From Cerina sp048266425 (GTDB lineage Bacteria; Bacteroidota; Bacteroidia; Flavobacteriales; Flavobacteriaceae): a stretch of 64,000 nucleotides of DNA. Of this stretch, positions 17,746-26,365 are shown piece by piece. Numbering within the stretch: the first letter of the stretch is position 1; the number at the start of each line of letters is the position of its first letter. The notes under the pieces are model-generated. The model was not told where the DNA came from. It ran no database searches and saw only the letters and a list, made by a program, of their open reading frames with translations. The position numbers and the translations under genes are program-made. The stretch lies in assembly GCA_048266425.1 (NCBI GenBank), contig JBLWZN010000016.1:17938-81937 (forward strand), given 5' to 3'.

Positions 17746-20022
17746 TTACGCCTGCTGGGCCGCATTCTCTTTCTTGATTACGTTCAAGGCAGAACCCTCA
17801 TTAAACCATTCTATCTGCGATTGATTGTAAGTATGGTTCACCTTAATCGAATCCTTGCTTCCATCGGCATGTACCACTTCCAATGTCAACTGTTTGTCCG
17901 GAGCAAAATTAGCTATATCGACAAAATTGAACGTATCGTCCTCCTGTATAAGGTCATAATCGGCCTCATTGGCAAAAGTTAACCCCAACATCCCCTGTTT
18001 CTTAAGGTTGGTTTCGTGAATACGGGCAAAGGATTTCACCAACACCGCAGCTACCCCCAAATGTCTGGGCTGCATGGCGGCATGTTCCCGGGAAGAACCT
18101 TCCCCATAGTTGTGGTCGCCCACAACAAGGGTCTTTATCCCCGCAGCCTTATAGGCGCGCTGGGCATCCGGAACTCCCATATATTCCCCATTCAGCTGAT
18201 TCTTAACAAAATTGGTCTTTTTATTAAAGGCATTAACGGCGCCTATCAGGGTATTGTTTGCAATATTGTCCAAATGTCCACGGTAACGCAACCAAGGACC
18301 GGCCATGGAAATGTGATCCGTTGTACACTTGCCAAAAGCTTTGATCAATAGTTTTACCCCTTGCAAGGATGCTGGAGTAATGGGGGTAAACGGATCAAGC
18401 AATTGTAACCTTTCGGACTTGGGATCTACTTTTACCGTAACCGAAGATCCGTCTTCCTTGGGCTCCAAATAACCGGCGTCCTCTACTTCAAAGCCATTTG
18501 GTGGAAGTTCTATGCCCAAAGGTTCATCTAACCTAACCTCTTCCCCATCCTCATTGATCAGGGTATCGTTCATGGGATCAAAATCCAAACGCCCCGAAAT
18601 TGCAATGGCTGCCACCATTTCCGGGGAGCCTACAAAGGCGTGGGTATTTGGGTTCCCATCCGCCCTTTTGGAGAAGTTACGGTTAAACGAGTGGACGATC
18701 GTATTTTTTTCATCCCCCTTCAGATCGCTCCTGTCCCATTGACCTATACAAGGTCCGCAGGCATTGGTAAACACCGTAGCTCCCAAATTCTCAAAAATCT
18801 GCAGTAGGCCATCCCTTTCAGCGGTAAATCGAATCTGTTCCGAACCCGGGTTTATTCCAAAATCGGATTTCGGTTTTATTTTTTTATCAACGGCCTGCTT
18901 CGCGATGGAAGCAGCACGGGTAAGGTCCTCATAAGAAGAATTGGTACAGGAACCGATCAACCCCCAGTCCACTTTTAATGGCCAATCATTTTTCTTCGCC
19001 TTGGGACCCAATTCTCCTACGGGGGTCGCCAAATCCGGGGTAAAAGGCCCGTTAAGATGTGGTCTTAGTGCATTAAGGTCAATTTCTATAACCTCGTCAA
19101 AATATTTCTTTGGATCGGCATAAACCTCTGGGTCGGCGGTCAAATAGTCCTTTACCTTGTTCGCGGCATCGGCGACATCGCTCCTATCCGTGGCCCTTAG
19201 GTAGCGCTCCATGGAATCGTCATAACCAAAGGTAGAAGTTGTGGCCCCAACTTCGGCACCCATATTACAAATAGTGCCTTTTCCGGTACAGGAAAGGTTT
19301 TTGGCCCCTTCCCCAAAATATTCGATTATGGCACCTGTTCCCCCTTTCACGGTCAGGATACCGGCCACTTTTAATATTACATCCTTGGCCGAAGTCCAAC
19401 CAGAAATATTTCCGGTCAATTTTACACCTATCAATTTAGGGAATTTCAATTCCCAGGCCATTCCTGCCATCACATCCACGGCATCCGCACCACCAACGCC
19501 TATGGCCAACATACCTAGACCGCCTGCGTTTACCGTATGGGAATCGGTTCCTATCATCATTCCACCTGGGAAGGCATAATTTTCCAAAACCACTTGGTGA
19601 ATGATCCCGGCCCCCGGTTTCCAAAACCCGATTCCATATTTATTGGAAACCGATTCCAAAAAGTTAAATACCTCGGCACTAGAAGTGTTCGCTGCCCTTA
19701 AATCGGGAACTGCACCGCTTTTTGCCTGAATGAGGTGGTCACAATGTACCGTTGTTGGAACGGCTACTTTGGCCTTACCGGCCTGCATAAACTGTAACAG
19801 CGCCATTTGGGCGGTAGCATCCTGACAGGCGATACGATCGGGCGCAAAATCCACATAATCCTTGCCCCTTGCAAAGGCTTGGGTGGGCATTCCGTCCCAT
19901 AAATGGGAATATAAAATCTTTTCGGAGAGTGTAAGTGGCTTCCCTACAATTTCACGGGCTTTATCAACCCGCTCGGCCATGTGGGCATAAGCCCCTTTAA
20001 TCATATCTATATCAAATGCCAT
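17746..20022 (-). CDS. acn: Aconitate hydratase
   Basis: A 758-residue cytosolic enzyme of the mitochondrial-type aconitase family. It interconverts citrate and isocitrate in the TCA cycle. The [4Fe-4S] ligands are Cys359 (GLIGSCTNSSYED), Cys422 and Cys425 (NACGPCIGQWD). The substrate/cluster signature includes DHLIQAKSGA, GTDSHTVNAGG, and the swivel-domain motif GDHNYGEGSSREHAA. The length equals that of other flavobacterial aconitases. It is monocistronic, with its own terminator downstream. Whether the gene should be named acnA or acnB cannot be settled from the sequence, so the neutral symbol acn is used. Confidence 0.97.
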   Translation of the reverse strand: MAFDIDMIKGAYAHMAERVDKAREIVGKPLTLSEKILYSHLWDGMPTQAFARGKDYVDFAPDRIACQDATAQMALLQFMQAGKAKVAVPTTVHCDHLIQAKSGAVPDLRAANTSSAEVFNFLESVSNKYGIGFWKPGAGIIHQVVLENYAFPGGMMIGTDSHTVNAGGLGMLAIGVGGADAVDVMAGMAWELKFPKLIGVKLTGNISGWTSAKDVILKVAGILTVKGGTGAIIEYFGEGAKNLSCTGKGTICNMGAEVGATTSTFGYDDSMERYLRATDRSDVADAANKVKDYLTADPEVYADPKKYFDEVIEIDLNALRPHLNGPFTPDLATPVGELGPKAKKNDWPLKVDWGLIGSCTNSSYEDLTRAASIAKQAVDKKIKPKSDFGINPGSEQIRFTAERDGLLQIFENLGATVFTNACGPCIGQWDRSDLKGDEKNTIVHSFNRNFSKRADGNPNTHAFVGSPEMVAAIAISGRLDFDPMNDTLINEDGEEVRLDEPLGIELPPNGFEVEDAGYLEPKEDGSSVTVKVDPKSERLQLLDPFTPITPASLQGVKLLIKAFGKCTTDHISMAGPWLRYRGHLDNIANNTLIGAVNAFNKKTNFVKNQLNGEYMGVPDAQRAYKAAGIKTLVVGDHNYGEGSSREHAAMQPRHLGVAAVLVKSFARIHETNLKKQGMLGLTFANEADYDLIQEDDTFNFVDIANFAPDKQLTLEVVHADGSKDSIKVNHTYNQSQIEWFNEGSALNVIKKENAAQQA

Positions 20023-20310
20023 GCTGATGTATATTTCGTTTGAAAGTTGATTTTGAAATTTTACGAAATTACTAAAATCAGTGGCGTTAATGAAATTTTT
20101 GGCCGATGATTCCTCCTATTTTCAAGAATTATCAAATAGCACATACAAGCTTTGGAAATCAGGTCAATTTGTTAAAGGAAAATAGCGGGATTGGTAATGG
20201 GCCATTCGCCGAGCGATGTGCGCCTCGTGCATTTTTCGCATATAGCATATAGCGCAAAGCGTATGGCATTTATAAATTCGATCTATAAAAAAATGTAAAT
20301 GATAAATAGG
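20023..20310. other. Intergenic region between aconitase and MoxR genes
   Basis: There are 288 bases with no gene. Around 20235-20270 there is an AT/GC palindromic word cluster (gcatatagc, gcgcaaagcgtat), similar in style to text at about 46468-46510. No promoter for the upstream-facing gene is obvious. Confidence 0.5.
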
Positions 20311-21276
20311 CTACAGCAATTTCCCAATAATATCCTCTTCGGATATTCCTTCGGCCTCCGCCTTGTAGTTTTTAATGATCCTATGCCTTAGAATCCCCAT
20401 TGCCACTGACTTTACATCTTCGATGTCCGGGGAGTATTTGCCCTGGATCGCCGCATGGGCCTTGGCACCCAGAATTAGGTTTTGGGAGGCCCTGGGACCT
20501 GCGCCCCAATCCAAATACTGCTTTACAAAATCGGTGGCCGATTCTTGAATAGGACGGGTACTGTTCACCAACCGAACTGCGTATTCCACTACGTTTTCCG
20601 GGACCGGGATTCGCCTAACCAGGTGCTGTACCTGCACGATTTCCTCCGCATTGAACAATGCATTTATTTTAATATCGGCATCGGTAGTTGTAGTCTTTAC
20701 CACCTGTATTTCCTCGGCAATGGAAGGATACTTCAGCTCAATGGCGAACATAAAGCGGTCTAGCTGAGCTTCCGGCAAGGGATAGGTCCCTTCCTGTTCT
20801 ATAGGGTTTTGGGTAGCGAGGACAAAATAAGGCAGGTTCAATTTGTACTGTGTACCAGCGATGGTCACGGCCCGTTCCTGCATTGCCTCCAAAAGCGCCG
20901 CCTGTGTTTTGGGAGGGGTACGGTTGATCTCGTCCGCCAAAATAATATTGGCGAAAACGGGACCTTTTATAAACTTAAAATTTCTGTTCTGATCCAACAC
21001 CTCGCTGCCCAAAATATCACTTGGCATTAAGTCCGGGGTGAATTGGATACGTTTAAAATCGAGCCCCAAAGTTTGGGCGATCGTATTGACCATTAACGTT
21101 TTTGCCAGTCCGGGCACCCCGATGAGCAATGAATGCCCCCCCGAATAAATGGATATAAGAATCTGGTCGATCACCTCATTTTGCCCGATGATCACCTTTG
21201 CAATCTCCTGTTTTAGAGCAATATGCTTTTCTACCAATTTCGCAACGGCAGCTACATCAGACACACTAGAACCCAT
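20311..21276 (-). CDS. MoxR family AAA ATPase
   Basis: A 321-residue AAA+ ATPase. Walker A is GVPGLAKT (about residues 58-65), Walker B is IILADEINRTPPKTQAALLE (about 110-129), and sensor 1 is FVLATQNPIEQEGTYPL. The C-terminal lid domain ends SEEDIIGKLL. MoxR proteins act as chaperones for metal-cofactor or von Willebrand proteins, commonly with DUF58 and VWA partners encoded downstream. Here none follows: the next gene downstream is aconitase. It starts one base after the stop of the SurA-like gene, so it belongs to the chaperone operon 20311-23603. Confidence 0.93.
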   Translation of the reverse strand: MGSSVSDVAAVAKLVEKHIALKQEIAKVIIGQNEVIDQILISIYSGGHSLLIGVPGLAKTLMVNTIAQTLGLDFKRIQFTPDLMPSDILGSEVLDQNRNFKFIKGPVFANIILADEINRTPPKTQAALLEAMQERAVTIAGTQYKLNLPYFVLATQNPIEQEGTYPLPEAQLDRFMFAIELKYPSIAEEIQVVKTTTTDADIKINALFNAEEIVQVQHLVRRIPVPENVVEYAVRLVNSTRPIQESATDFVKQYLDWGAGPRASQNLILGAKAHAAIQGKYSPDIEDVKSVAMGILRHRIIKNYKAEAEGISEEDIIGKLL

Positions 21277-21277
21277 G

Positions 21278-22720
21278 CTAATCCTTTATCCAGTTATTCG
21301 CAAAATTGCAGTCCCTGTTTTCAGCGTTTACTGTGATATAGGTATCCTCAATATGATCTTTCATCCATTTTTTAATGGTATTGAACTGCTTTTCACGCAG
21401 CGCCAAATCCTGAATTTTGAGGTAATCCTTGGAAAAATCCGCCACGTGCTCATCGTACCGGTTGGTTACCTTCATAATCTTGTATTTGGGAGTCCCTCCC
21501 CTAGGATCTTCTTCCAGAATAGGTTGTGAAATTTCATTATCCTTCAAGTTTCGCACCTGGTTATATAGAGTGGGATCCATCTTGGTAAGCTCAAAGCGGG
21601 AACCAAAATCGGTTGGGTTCCGTAGTAGGCCGCCGTCAAATTTGGTCTCCTTTTCGTCCGAAAAGTTCAAGGCTGCTTCCGCGAACGTGAATTTCCCATC
21701 GATAATTCCCTGGCGGATACTATCCAGTTCCTTTCTGGCGGTATCCAAGGTCTTTTGGGATATCTCGGGCTGGATGAGGATATGTCTGATATCCCGTTCC
21801 TGGCCCCTTATTTTTTCACAATAAATGATATGATAGCCAAAATCAGTTGCAAATGGCTCGGATATCTCCCCTTGCCGCAGGCTGTAGGCAACGTCCATAA
21901 ACTCCTTGGCAAACCCGGTTTGCTTGGTGATACTATAGGCGCCCCCGTTCGCTTTTGATCCGGGATCTTGGGAATATAGAATGGCCTTTACGTTAAAACT
22001 GGCATCGTTATCCTCTACATCGGCCTTAATGGCGAGTAGCTTATCTATTGCCTTTTGCTTTTCGGCCTCTGTTGGCTGGGGCGATTTTACGATCTGTGCA
22101 ATTTCCATTTCGGCTCCAAAAACAGGACGTTCGTCCTCAGGGATCTTTTTGAAAAATTGACGGACTTCCTCGGGAGTAACCTCAACGCCTTCAACAATTT
22201 TCTGTTGCATTTTTTCCGAGAGCATACGAAGCTTGTTGATCTTATAAAGCTCTTCCCTAAAACTTGCCTCGTCCTCCTTGTGGTAAAAACGCAAGAGCTT
22301 GTCCATGGAACCTATCTGTGAGACCAAGGATTGTATCTGCCTATCGCTTGTGGCGTTTACCTCATCATCCGAGACCAAGATACTGTCCTGTACCGCCTGA
22401 TGCGCATATAGCCGGTCTTCCATTAATTTTCCCAAAAGCCCGCAACGGGTAACATCCTCTGTAGATGCCCCTTGGTTGCGCAAGTCGATGAGGGTCTTGT
22501 CTATATCCGAGTCCAAGATTACATAATCACCCACAACAGCGGCCACCCCATCCAATTTTATCTTATTAAAATTGTTTACGCTATCTTTTGCTGCGTCCAT
22601 TGCCATATCTGTTACAGGCTCTTGGATTTCCGATTGGGAACTGGGGATCGAATCCGTAACTTGGGAAAACCCAAGTTGCGAAATAATTATTAAGGATAGG
22701 AATGCGATAGCTTTACTCAT
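21278..22720 (-). CDS. Periplasmic peptidyl-prolyl isomerase, SurA-like
   Basis: A 480-residue secreted protein with a signal peptide (MSKAIAFLSLIIISQLGFSQ). A SurA N-terminal helical domain runs to about residue 195, with VAAVVGDYVILDSDIDKTL. Two parvulin rotamase domains follow (about 195-310, with GFAKEFMDVAYSL and GYHIIYCEKIRGQ; and about 315-425, with RDIRHILIQPE and FAEAALNFSDE). It helps outer-membrane protein folding. The ATG at 22720 is preferred over the open frame to 22747, because it begins the signal peptide and overlaps the upstream stop by 8 bases, which suggests translational coupling. Confidence 0.9.
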   Translation of the reverse strand: MSKAIAFLSLIIISQLGFSQVTDSIPSSQSEIQEPVTDMAMDAAKDSVNNFNKIKLDGVAAVVGDYVILDSDIDKTLIDLRNQGASTEDVTRCGLLGKLMEDRLYAHQAVQDSILVSDDEVNATSDRQIQSLVSQIGSMDKLLRFYHKEDEASFREELYKINKLRMLSEKMQQKIVEGVEVTPEEVRQFFKKIPEDERPVFGAEMEIAQIVKSPQPTEAEKQKAIDKLLAIKADVEDNDASFNVKAILYSQDPGSKANGGAYSITKQTGFAKEFMDVAYSLRQGEISEPFATDFGYHIIYCEKIRGQERDIRHILIQPEISQKTLDTARKELDSIRQGIIDGKFTFAEAALNFSDEKETKFDGGLLRNPTDFGSRFELTKMDPTLYNQVRNLKDNEISQPILEEDPRGGTPKYKIMKVTNRYDEHVADFSKDYLKIQDLALREKQFNTIKKWMKDHIEDTYITVNAENRDCNFANNWIKD

Positions 22721-23603
22721 TTTTATCGTATTTATCATAGACTTCAAATTCTTTGTTCTTTATGGCCTCATCGATTAAATCCACCTCCAATTTTCTTGAA
22801 TAATCAATCCTTCTCCTATTCAGGAGCACTTGTCTAATTTCTGGTTTTATATAGGAAAGCGGGGCCTCATCGTTCACTTCCAGCAAATTAGTAACATGGC
22901 CCAAATATACCCCTAATGAATCCTGCAATTCAAAAAATTGTGATTTTTTTATGTATTTACGCTGATTTTCAACGGTCAAGGGCGGAATTTCCGAAATTAA
23001 TCGGGATACCGGCACCCAAATGGAATCGTTAAAATTGACCTTTCTAAATTGCACCCCGATGGAATCCAAATAGATGACGTCTTCCTTATTGAACCTCTTT
23101 AATTTTTGGATTACGGTCTGCTTGTCCAGAAATTGGGACGGGAGTTCAATATAGCGAAGTTGCACCAATTCTTCCTTGAGTTTAAAATTCTCCTTTTCCT
23201 GATCATAGAAAGCCTTTAGGGTGACATCCGAAATCGCAGTGTCCATGGCCTGTTTTATCAACGCCTCCTTATAGGCACGGGTATACAAGTCCGTCCGATA
23301 ATTGGATACTAGCCTATTGAATTCGGCCAATTTCTCTTGGGGCAAATTGATTTTGGATTTGGAAAGCAACAACTGTTTGGTGGCCCAATCGTTGATATAG
23401 TTGGTTACAAAGGAAGCACTGTCTTCCTTTGACATATTGCTGCCCAGAAGCCGCGCAACATCTTCCCTGTACAAATAGGTTTCATCTACCCTGGCCAAGG
23501 GCACCTTATCCTCCTTCTGCTTCCATCTAAAATTACAGGAAGTTCCCAGGACAATAACAATAAAAGCTACCGAGGCCATCAGGCAAGGTGAAAATTTTCT
23601 CAT
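22713..23603 (-). CDS. SurA-N-like lipoprotein chaperone
   Basis: A 296-residue protein with a lipoprotein signal (MRKFSPCLMASVAFIVIVLG then TSC, lipobox Cys near residue 23). The start of the mature part (VPLARVDETYLYREDVARLL) resembles the SurA/PpiD N-terminal helical domain, and an all-helical region follows. I see no complete parvulin domain, so it is probably a periplasmic holdase, not an isomerase. It overlaps the next SurA-like gene by 8 bases. The ATG at 23603 places the lipobox correctly; the upstream open frame to 23657 gives no signal-like sequence. Confidence 0.8.
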   Translation of the reverse strand: MRKFSPCLMASVAFIVIVLGTSCNFRWKQKEDKVPLARVDETYLYREDVARLLGSNMSKEDSASFVTNYINDWATKQLLLSKSKINLPQEKLAEFNRLVSNYRTDLYTRAYKEALIKQAMDTAISDVTLKAFYDQEKENFKLKEELVQLRYIELPSQFLDKQTVIQKLKRFNKEDVIYLDSIGVQFRKVNFNDSIWVPVSRLISEIPPLTVENQRKYIKKSQFFELQDSLGVYLGHVTNLLEVNDEAPLSYIKPEIRQVLLNRRRIDYSRKLEVDLIDEAIKNKEFEVYDKYDKNE

Positions 23604-23773
23604 TGACAAAAACATCGTGCAAAAATAAGAATTAAGCAACGTTGTGCAAGTTCCCATTTTCTGCCATAAATCAACTACTTTTAACTAATTTTTAAATTGA
23701 ACCACCATACATAGAACCGCCAAGTTGAAACGACGGAAGTTATTATTGGGGTTTCAATCAACAACTTGATCCA

Positions 23774-24016
23774 ATGAAGGAAAAAAAAATAAAGCTGATA
23801 TGGGACCTACGGGGTCCGGATGCCACTAAAACTGCGGAACATCACGCAATCCATTTAAAGGAATACGCAATTTCCGAAAATCTTACCGAAAAAATTACTG
23901 GTCACACAACCTTAAGCCCCATGCACAGCATTGCTTATCTTGTGGTTATAGAATCTGAAATGATTTCTGTCCGGGATATTCTCAAGCCACATCGGGGGGA
24001 GTTTTATGATGATTGA
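23774..24016 (+). CDS. Conserved small protein, function unknown
   Basis: An 80-residue soluble protein beginning MKEKKIKLIWDLRGPDATKT, with several His residues (AEHHAIHLKEYA) and an ending HRGEFYDD. The composition is balanced and the frame is complete, and it converges on the MazG-like gene with only two bases between stops, which fits a real gene in packed DNA. I believe similar short proteins occur in other flavobacteria, but I cannot name a domain. There is no signal peptide or membrane segment. Confidence 0.7.
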   Translation: MKEKKIKLIWDLRGPDATKTAEHHAIHLKEYAISENLTEKITGHTTLSPMHSIAYLVVIESEMISVRDILKPHRGEFYDD

Positions 24017-24018
24017 CC

Positions 24019-24405
24019 TCAACCTTCCAAAATTTCCCCAATATTTGGTTTAAAGTAGCTTGGTCCTTTCAGAACCTTGCCATCTTCGCGATATATAGGT
24101 TTACCATCCGCACCGAGTTTACTCATATTACTGCGTTGTATTTCCTCAAAGACCTCCTCAATTTTGTGCTGAAGCCCGTGTTCCAAAATGGTTCCGCACA
24201 AGATGTAGAGCATGTCCCCCAAGGCATCGGCAACTTCCACAAGGTCTCCCTTGCCAGCCGCATCCAAATATTCCAGGTTCTCCTCCTCCATAAGCGCAAA
24301 CCTCAATTTGTTCTTGTCCTCGCCCAAACTTGCTATGGGAATTTCAGAAACCCCCAGTCCAAATGATTTATGGAAGAGGGCAACAGCCTGGAGTTTACTT
24401 TTCAT
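24019..24405 (-). CDS. MazG-like nucleotide pyrophosphohydrolase
   Basis: A 128-residue cytosolic protein of the all-alpha NTP pyrophosphohydrolase superfamily (PRA-PH/MazG, PF01503-like). The metal-binding pattern is MEEENLEYLDAA followed by EVADALGDMLYILCG, the E-x-x-E...E-x-x-D layout of the family. The C-terminal half (YREDGKVLKGPSYFKPNI) is typical of the longer single-domain subgroup. It probably hydrolyses a non-canonical or excess nucleoside triphosphate to NMP and PPi; the substrate is not predictable. It converges with 23774-24016 and diverges from 24447-24635. Confidence 0.82.
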   Translation of the reverse strand: MKSKLQAVALFHKSFGLGVSEIPIASLGEDKNKLRFALMEEENLEYLDAAGKGDLVEVADALGDMLYILCGTILEHGLQHKIEEVFEEIQRSNMSKLGADGKPIYREDGKVLKGPSYFKPNIGEILEG

Positions 24406-24446
24406 TTATCCTATATTAGTTTATACCTTTGCGTAAAAATAGAAAT

Positions 24447-24635
24447 ATGTTCAGTAAGGGACAATTAATTTTTGCGGGGCTTTTTGCAATTGTTTTTGCG
24501 GTAGTTATCATTCTGACCTATAAAAAAGACAAGAAACTTCACCTAAAGAACTACAAAGGCGTTAAATGGGTAGGCTTATCGTTCATAATATTTGTTATTA
24601 TTTTGTTCATTATTAGGACCTTACTTAAAAATTAG
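24447..24635 (+). CDS. Small two-helix membrane protein, function unknown
   Basis: A 62-residue protein with two membrane helices (about residues 8-24 and 43-58) separated by a Lys-rich loop (TYKKDKKLHLKNYKGVKW). The ATG at 24447 is chosen because the frame upstream of it overlaps promoter-like sequence; TACCTTTG at 24424-24431 fits the -7 consensus. The pattern is common among conserved flavobacterial small membrane proteins, but no function is known to me. Confidence 0.65.
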   Translation: MFSKGQLIFAGLFAIVFAVVIILTYKKDKKLHLKNYKGVKWVGLSFIIFVIILFIIRTLLKN

Positions 24636-24750
24636 GAATTTAATTGTCATAATCTCAAAAATGCGGGTCTTTCCATAATTTGCGCATCTTTATTCAATTT
24701 TTATAAGAAAAGGCGTACTTTTGCGTTGTAGTCTTAAATATTTTCGACCA

Positions 24751-24930
24751 ATGACAACTTTTTTTACGATACTCATTGCTTTAATTACTATTAATGCACT
24801 ACTCTTATTGTTCAGCGTAAACAGATCAGCTCCCAAATTAAAGAAATCGGAATCAAAAGTCTTAGAACCATCGGTCACCAAAGTTTTTCCAATAGATATA
24901 GTTACTTCGACCTACAAAAAAGCAATTTAG
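24751..24930 (+). CDS. Small single-helix membrane protein, function unknown
   Basis: A 59-residue protein with an N-terminal hydrophobic helix (MTTFFTILIALITINALLLL) followed by a short polar tail (SAPKLKKSESKVLEP). A -7 type box TACTTTTG is at 24716-24723, 27 bases before the ATG. crcB starts 23 bases after its stop. No family is recognised. It might be an accessory small protein or an independent gene. Confidence 0.6.
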   Translation: MTTFFTILIALITINALLLLFSVNRSAPKLKKSESKVLEPSVTKVFPIDIVTSTYKKAI

Positions 24931-24941
24931 GGACAGTTTTG

Positions 24942-24949
24942 TACTTTTG
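24942..24949 (+). promoter_or_regulatory. Possible -7 box very close to the crcB start
   Basis: TACTTTTG fits TAnnTTTG and ends four bases before the crcB ATG at 24954, which would give an almost leaderless mRNA. No TTTG at the expected 19-base spacing is present, so this may be chance. Confidence 0.3.
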
Positions 24950-24953
24950 ACCC

Positions 24954-25325
24954 ATGAAACAAATAGCACTTGTCTTTGTAAGCGGTGGATTGGGCAGTGT
25001 TTTACGTTTTCTTGTCAGCAAGACTTTCAACGGATATTTTCACAACTTCTTCTTGGGCACCTTTATAGTCAATATTTTGGGGTGTTTGTTAATTGGCCTT
25101 ATCCTGGGCATTTCCTTTAAACACAACTACCTGACCCAAAACCAAACGCTGTTATTGGCAACCGGATTTTGTGGCGGATTTACCACATTTTCATCATTTG
25201 CATTCGAAAATCACTCTCTTTTAAAGACAGGGGAGTTTTACGGATTTGCCCTTTACCTCGGACTGAGCGTTTTATTGGGGATTGCCGCAGTAGCCATTGG
25301 CCTTTGGGTATCCAAAATGCTCTAA
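24954..25325 (+). CDS. crcB: Fluoride exporter CrcB/Fluc
   Basis: A 123-residue inner-membrane protein with four helices. The family signatures are GGLGSVLRFLVSK near the N-terminus, FLGTFIVNILGCLLIG in helix 2, and TGFCGGFTTFSSFAFE in helix 3, which contains the residues that line the fluoride pore and the central Na+ site. As a dual-topology dimer it lets fluoride leave the cell. I find no fluoride-riboswitch-like sequence before it: only 23 bases separate it from the preceding small gene. Confidence 0.95.
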   Translation: MKQIALVFVSGGLGSVLRFLVSKTFNGYFHNFFLGTFIVNILGCLLIGLILGISFKHNYLTQNQTLLLATGFCGGFTTFSSFAFENHSLLKTGEFYGFALYLGLSVLLGIAAVAIGLWVSKML

Positions 25326-25920
25326 ATATTTACATTCCACACTTATCCCTTTTCTCCACTTTATCAATTTTACAGCTAATTAAAAAATATACCCGTCCAT
25401 CAGGCGGCAAATTTTTTATGCGCCTTACTTTAATCTTTCCCTAAACTGCACTACTTCCGCTTTAAACACAAATTGGCGATTTCGACCATTGTCACCCCAT
25501 AAGCTTTACCTACCGTATTAGTTTTGGCAACGCGTGGACAGGGATGAAATGGCCCGATCCGCACAAGAAGATTTCAGGCCAAGCCCATATATTTTTTCTT
25601 TAAAAACAATTTCAATTTAAACCACCCCCATAAAAAAGGGTGGTGAGATTTGTTTTTTAGTATTTCCAGCTACACCCCCCCCTATTTTAGATACAGGTCA
25701 ATAATATTTTATCTTTATTTATTATATACCCATATTTTCATAGGGGTTAAAATGTAATATTATTAAAAATTGCAACTTTACCCCTGTTTTTTTTGGGGGT
25801 AAGGTTCAATTAAATATACATTTACCAAATAATCAACAAATCGAGTATGGATTGGAATAAGGAAAAATGGAACATTTCTATCCCATATCTATAGGCAGAT
25901 TACTAAACAAATTCAGAAAC
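25326..25920. promoter_or_regulatory. Long AT-rich regulatory region upstream of the P-II/ammonium genes
   Basis: There are 595 bases without a credible gene. A 7-bp inverted repeat ACCACCC/GGGTGGT (25621-25644), followed by a T-run at 25652-25657, could terminate the crcB transcript. Nearer to glnK, an inverted repeat TTACCCC (25778-25784) with GGGGTAA (25796-25802) surrounds a T-rich spacer, and a further GGGGTTAA copy is at 25743-25750. Such symmetrical sites could be operators or a terminator-like hairpin controlling the nitrogen genes. Confidence 0.45.
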
Positions 25921-26259
25921 ATGAAAAAAATCGAGGCAATTATCAGGAAGTCAAAATTTGACGAAGTAAAAACGGCTTTGCACAAAATCGAGGTGAATTT
26001 CTTCAGCTACTGGGACGTTACTGGGGTTGGCAATGAAAAGGAAGGGCACGTCTATAGAGGCATCTCTTACAGCACAGCCGACATTCAGCGAAGATATTTG
26101 GTGATAGTGGTATCCGATGAATTTTTGGACCGTACGCTAGAGGCAATATTCAATGCGGCCCAGACCGGTAATGTAGGGGATGGCAAAATCTTTGTCTCCG
26201 ACATGCTCAATGCCTATCGAATACGGACCAGGGAAAATGGACAAGCGGGTATCAATTAG
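25921..26259 (+). CDS. glnK: P-II family nitrogen regulator
   Basis: A 112-residue P-II signal protein. It starts MKKIEAIIRKSKFDEVKTAL and ends with the typical TGNVGDGKIFVSDMLNAYRI and RTRENGQAG. Both T-loop tyrosines are there (Tyr45, Tyr50). The T-loop reads GVGNEKEGHVYRG instead of the proteobacterial GFGRQKGH, so the 2-oxoglutarate/Mg-ATP glutamine (Gln39) is Glu; Bacteroidota P-II proteins I recall share a similar variant. It should bind and block the adjacent ammonium transporter according to ATP/ADP and 2-oxoglutarate. The ATG at 25921 gives the standard length; the open frame from 25867 is an artificial extension. Confidence 0.92.
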   Translation: MKKIEAIIRKSKFDEVKTALHKIEVNFFSYWDVTGVGNEKEGHVYRGISYSTADIQRRYLVIVVSDEFLDRTLEAIFNAAQTGNVGDGKIFVSDMLNAYRIRTRENGQAGIN

Positions 26260-26365
26260 TTCGTGTTACAAAATGCGATAACCGCAAACTGCCAGTTGTC
26301 GAACTTTCTAGCCCAAATACTTGAAAAGAGATAAAAAAATTACAACCAACAAAAAATTACAGATT

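Noticed and set aside
25450..25620. Remnant of a gene in the gap before glnK
   Set aside because: One frame reads ISFGNAWTGMKWPDPHKK with gene-like words but lacks a start and has no recognisable homology.
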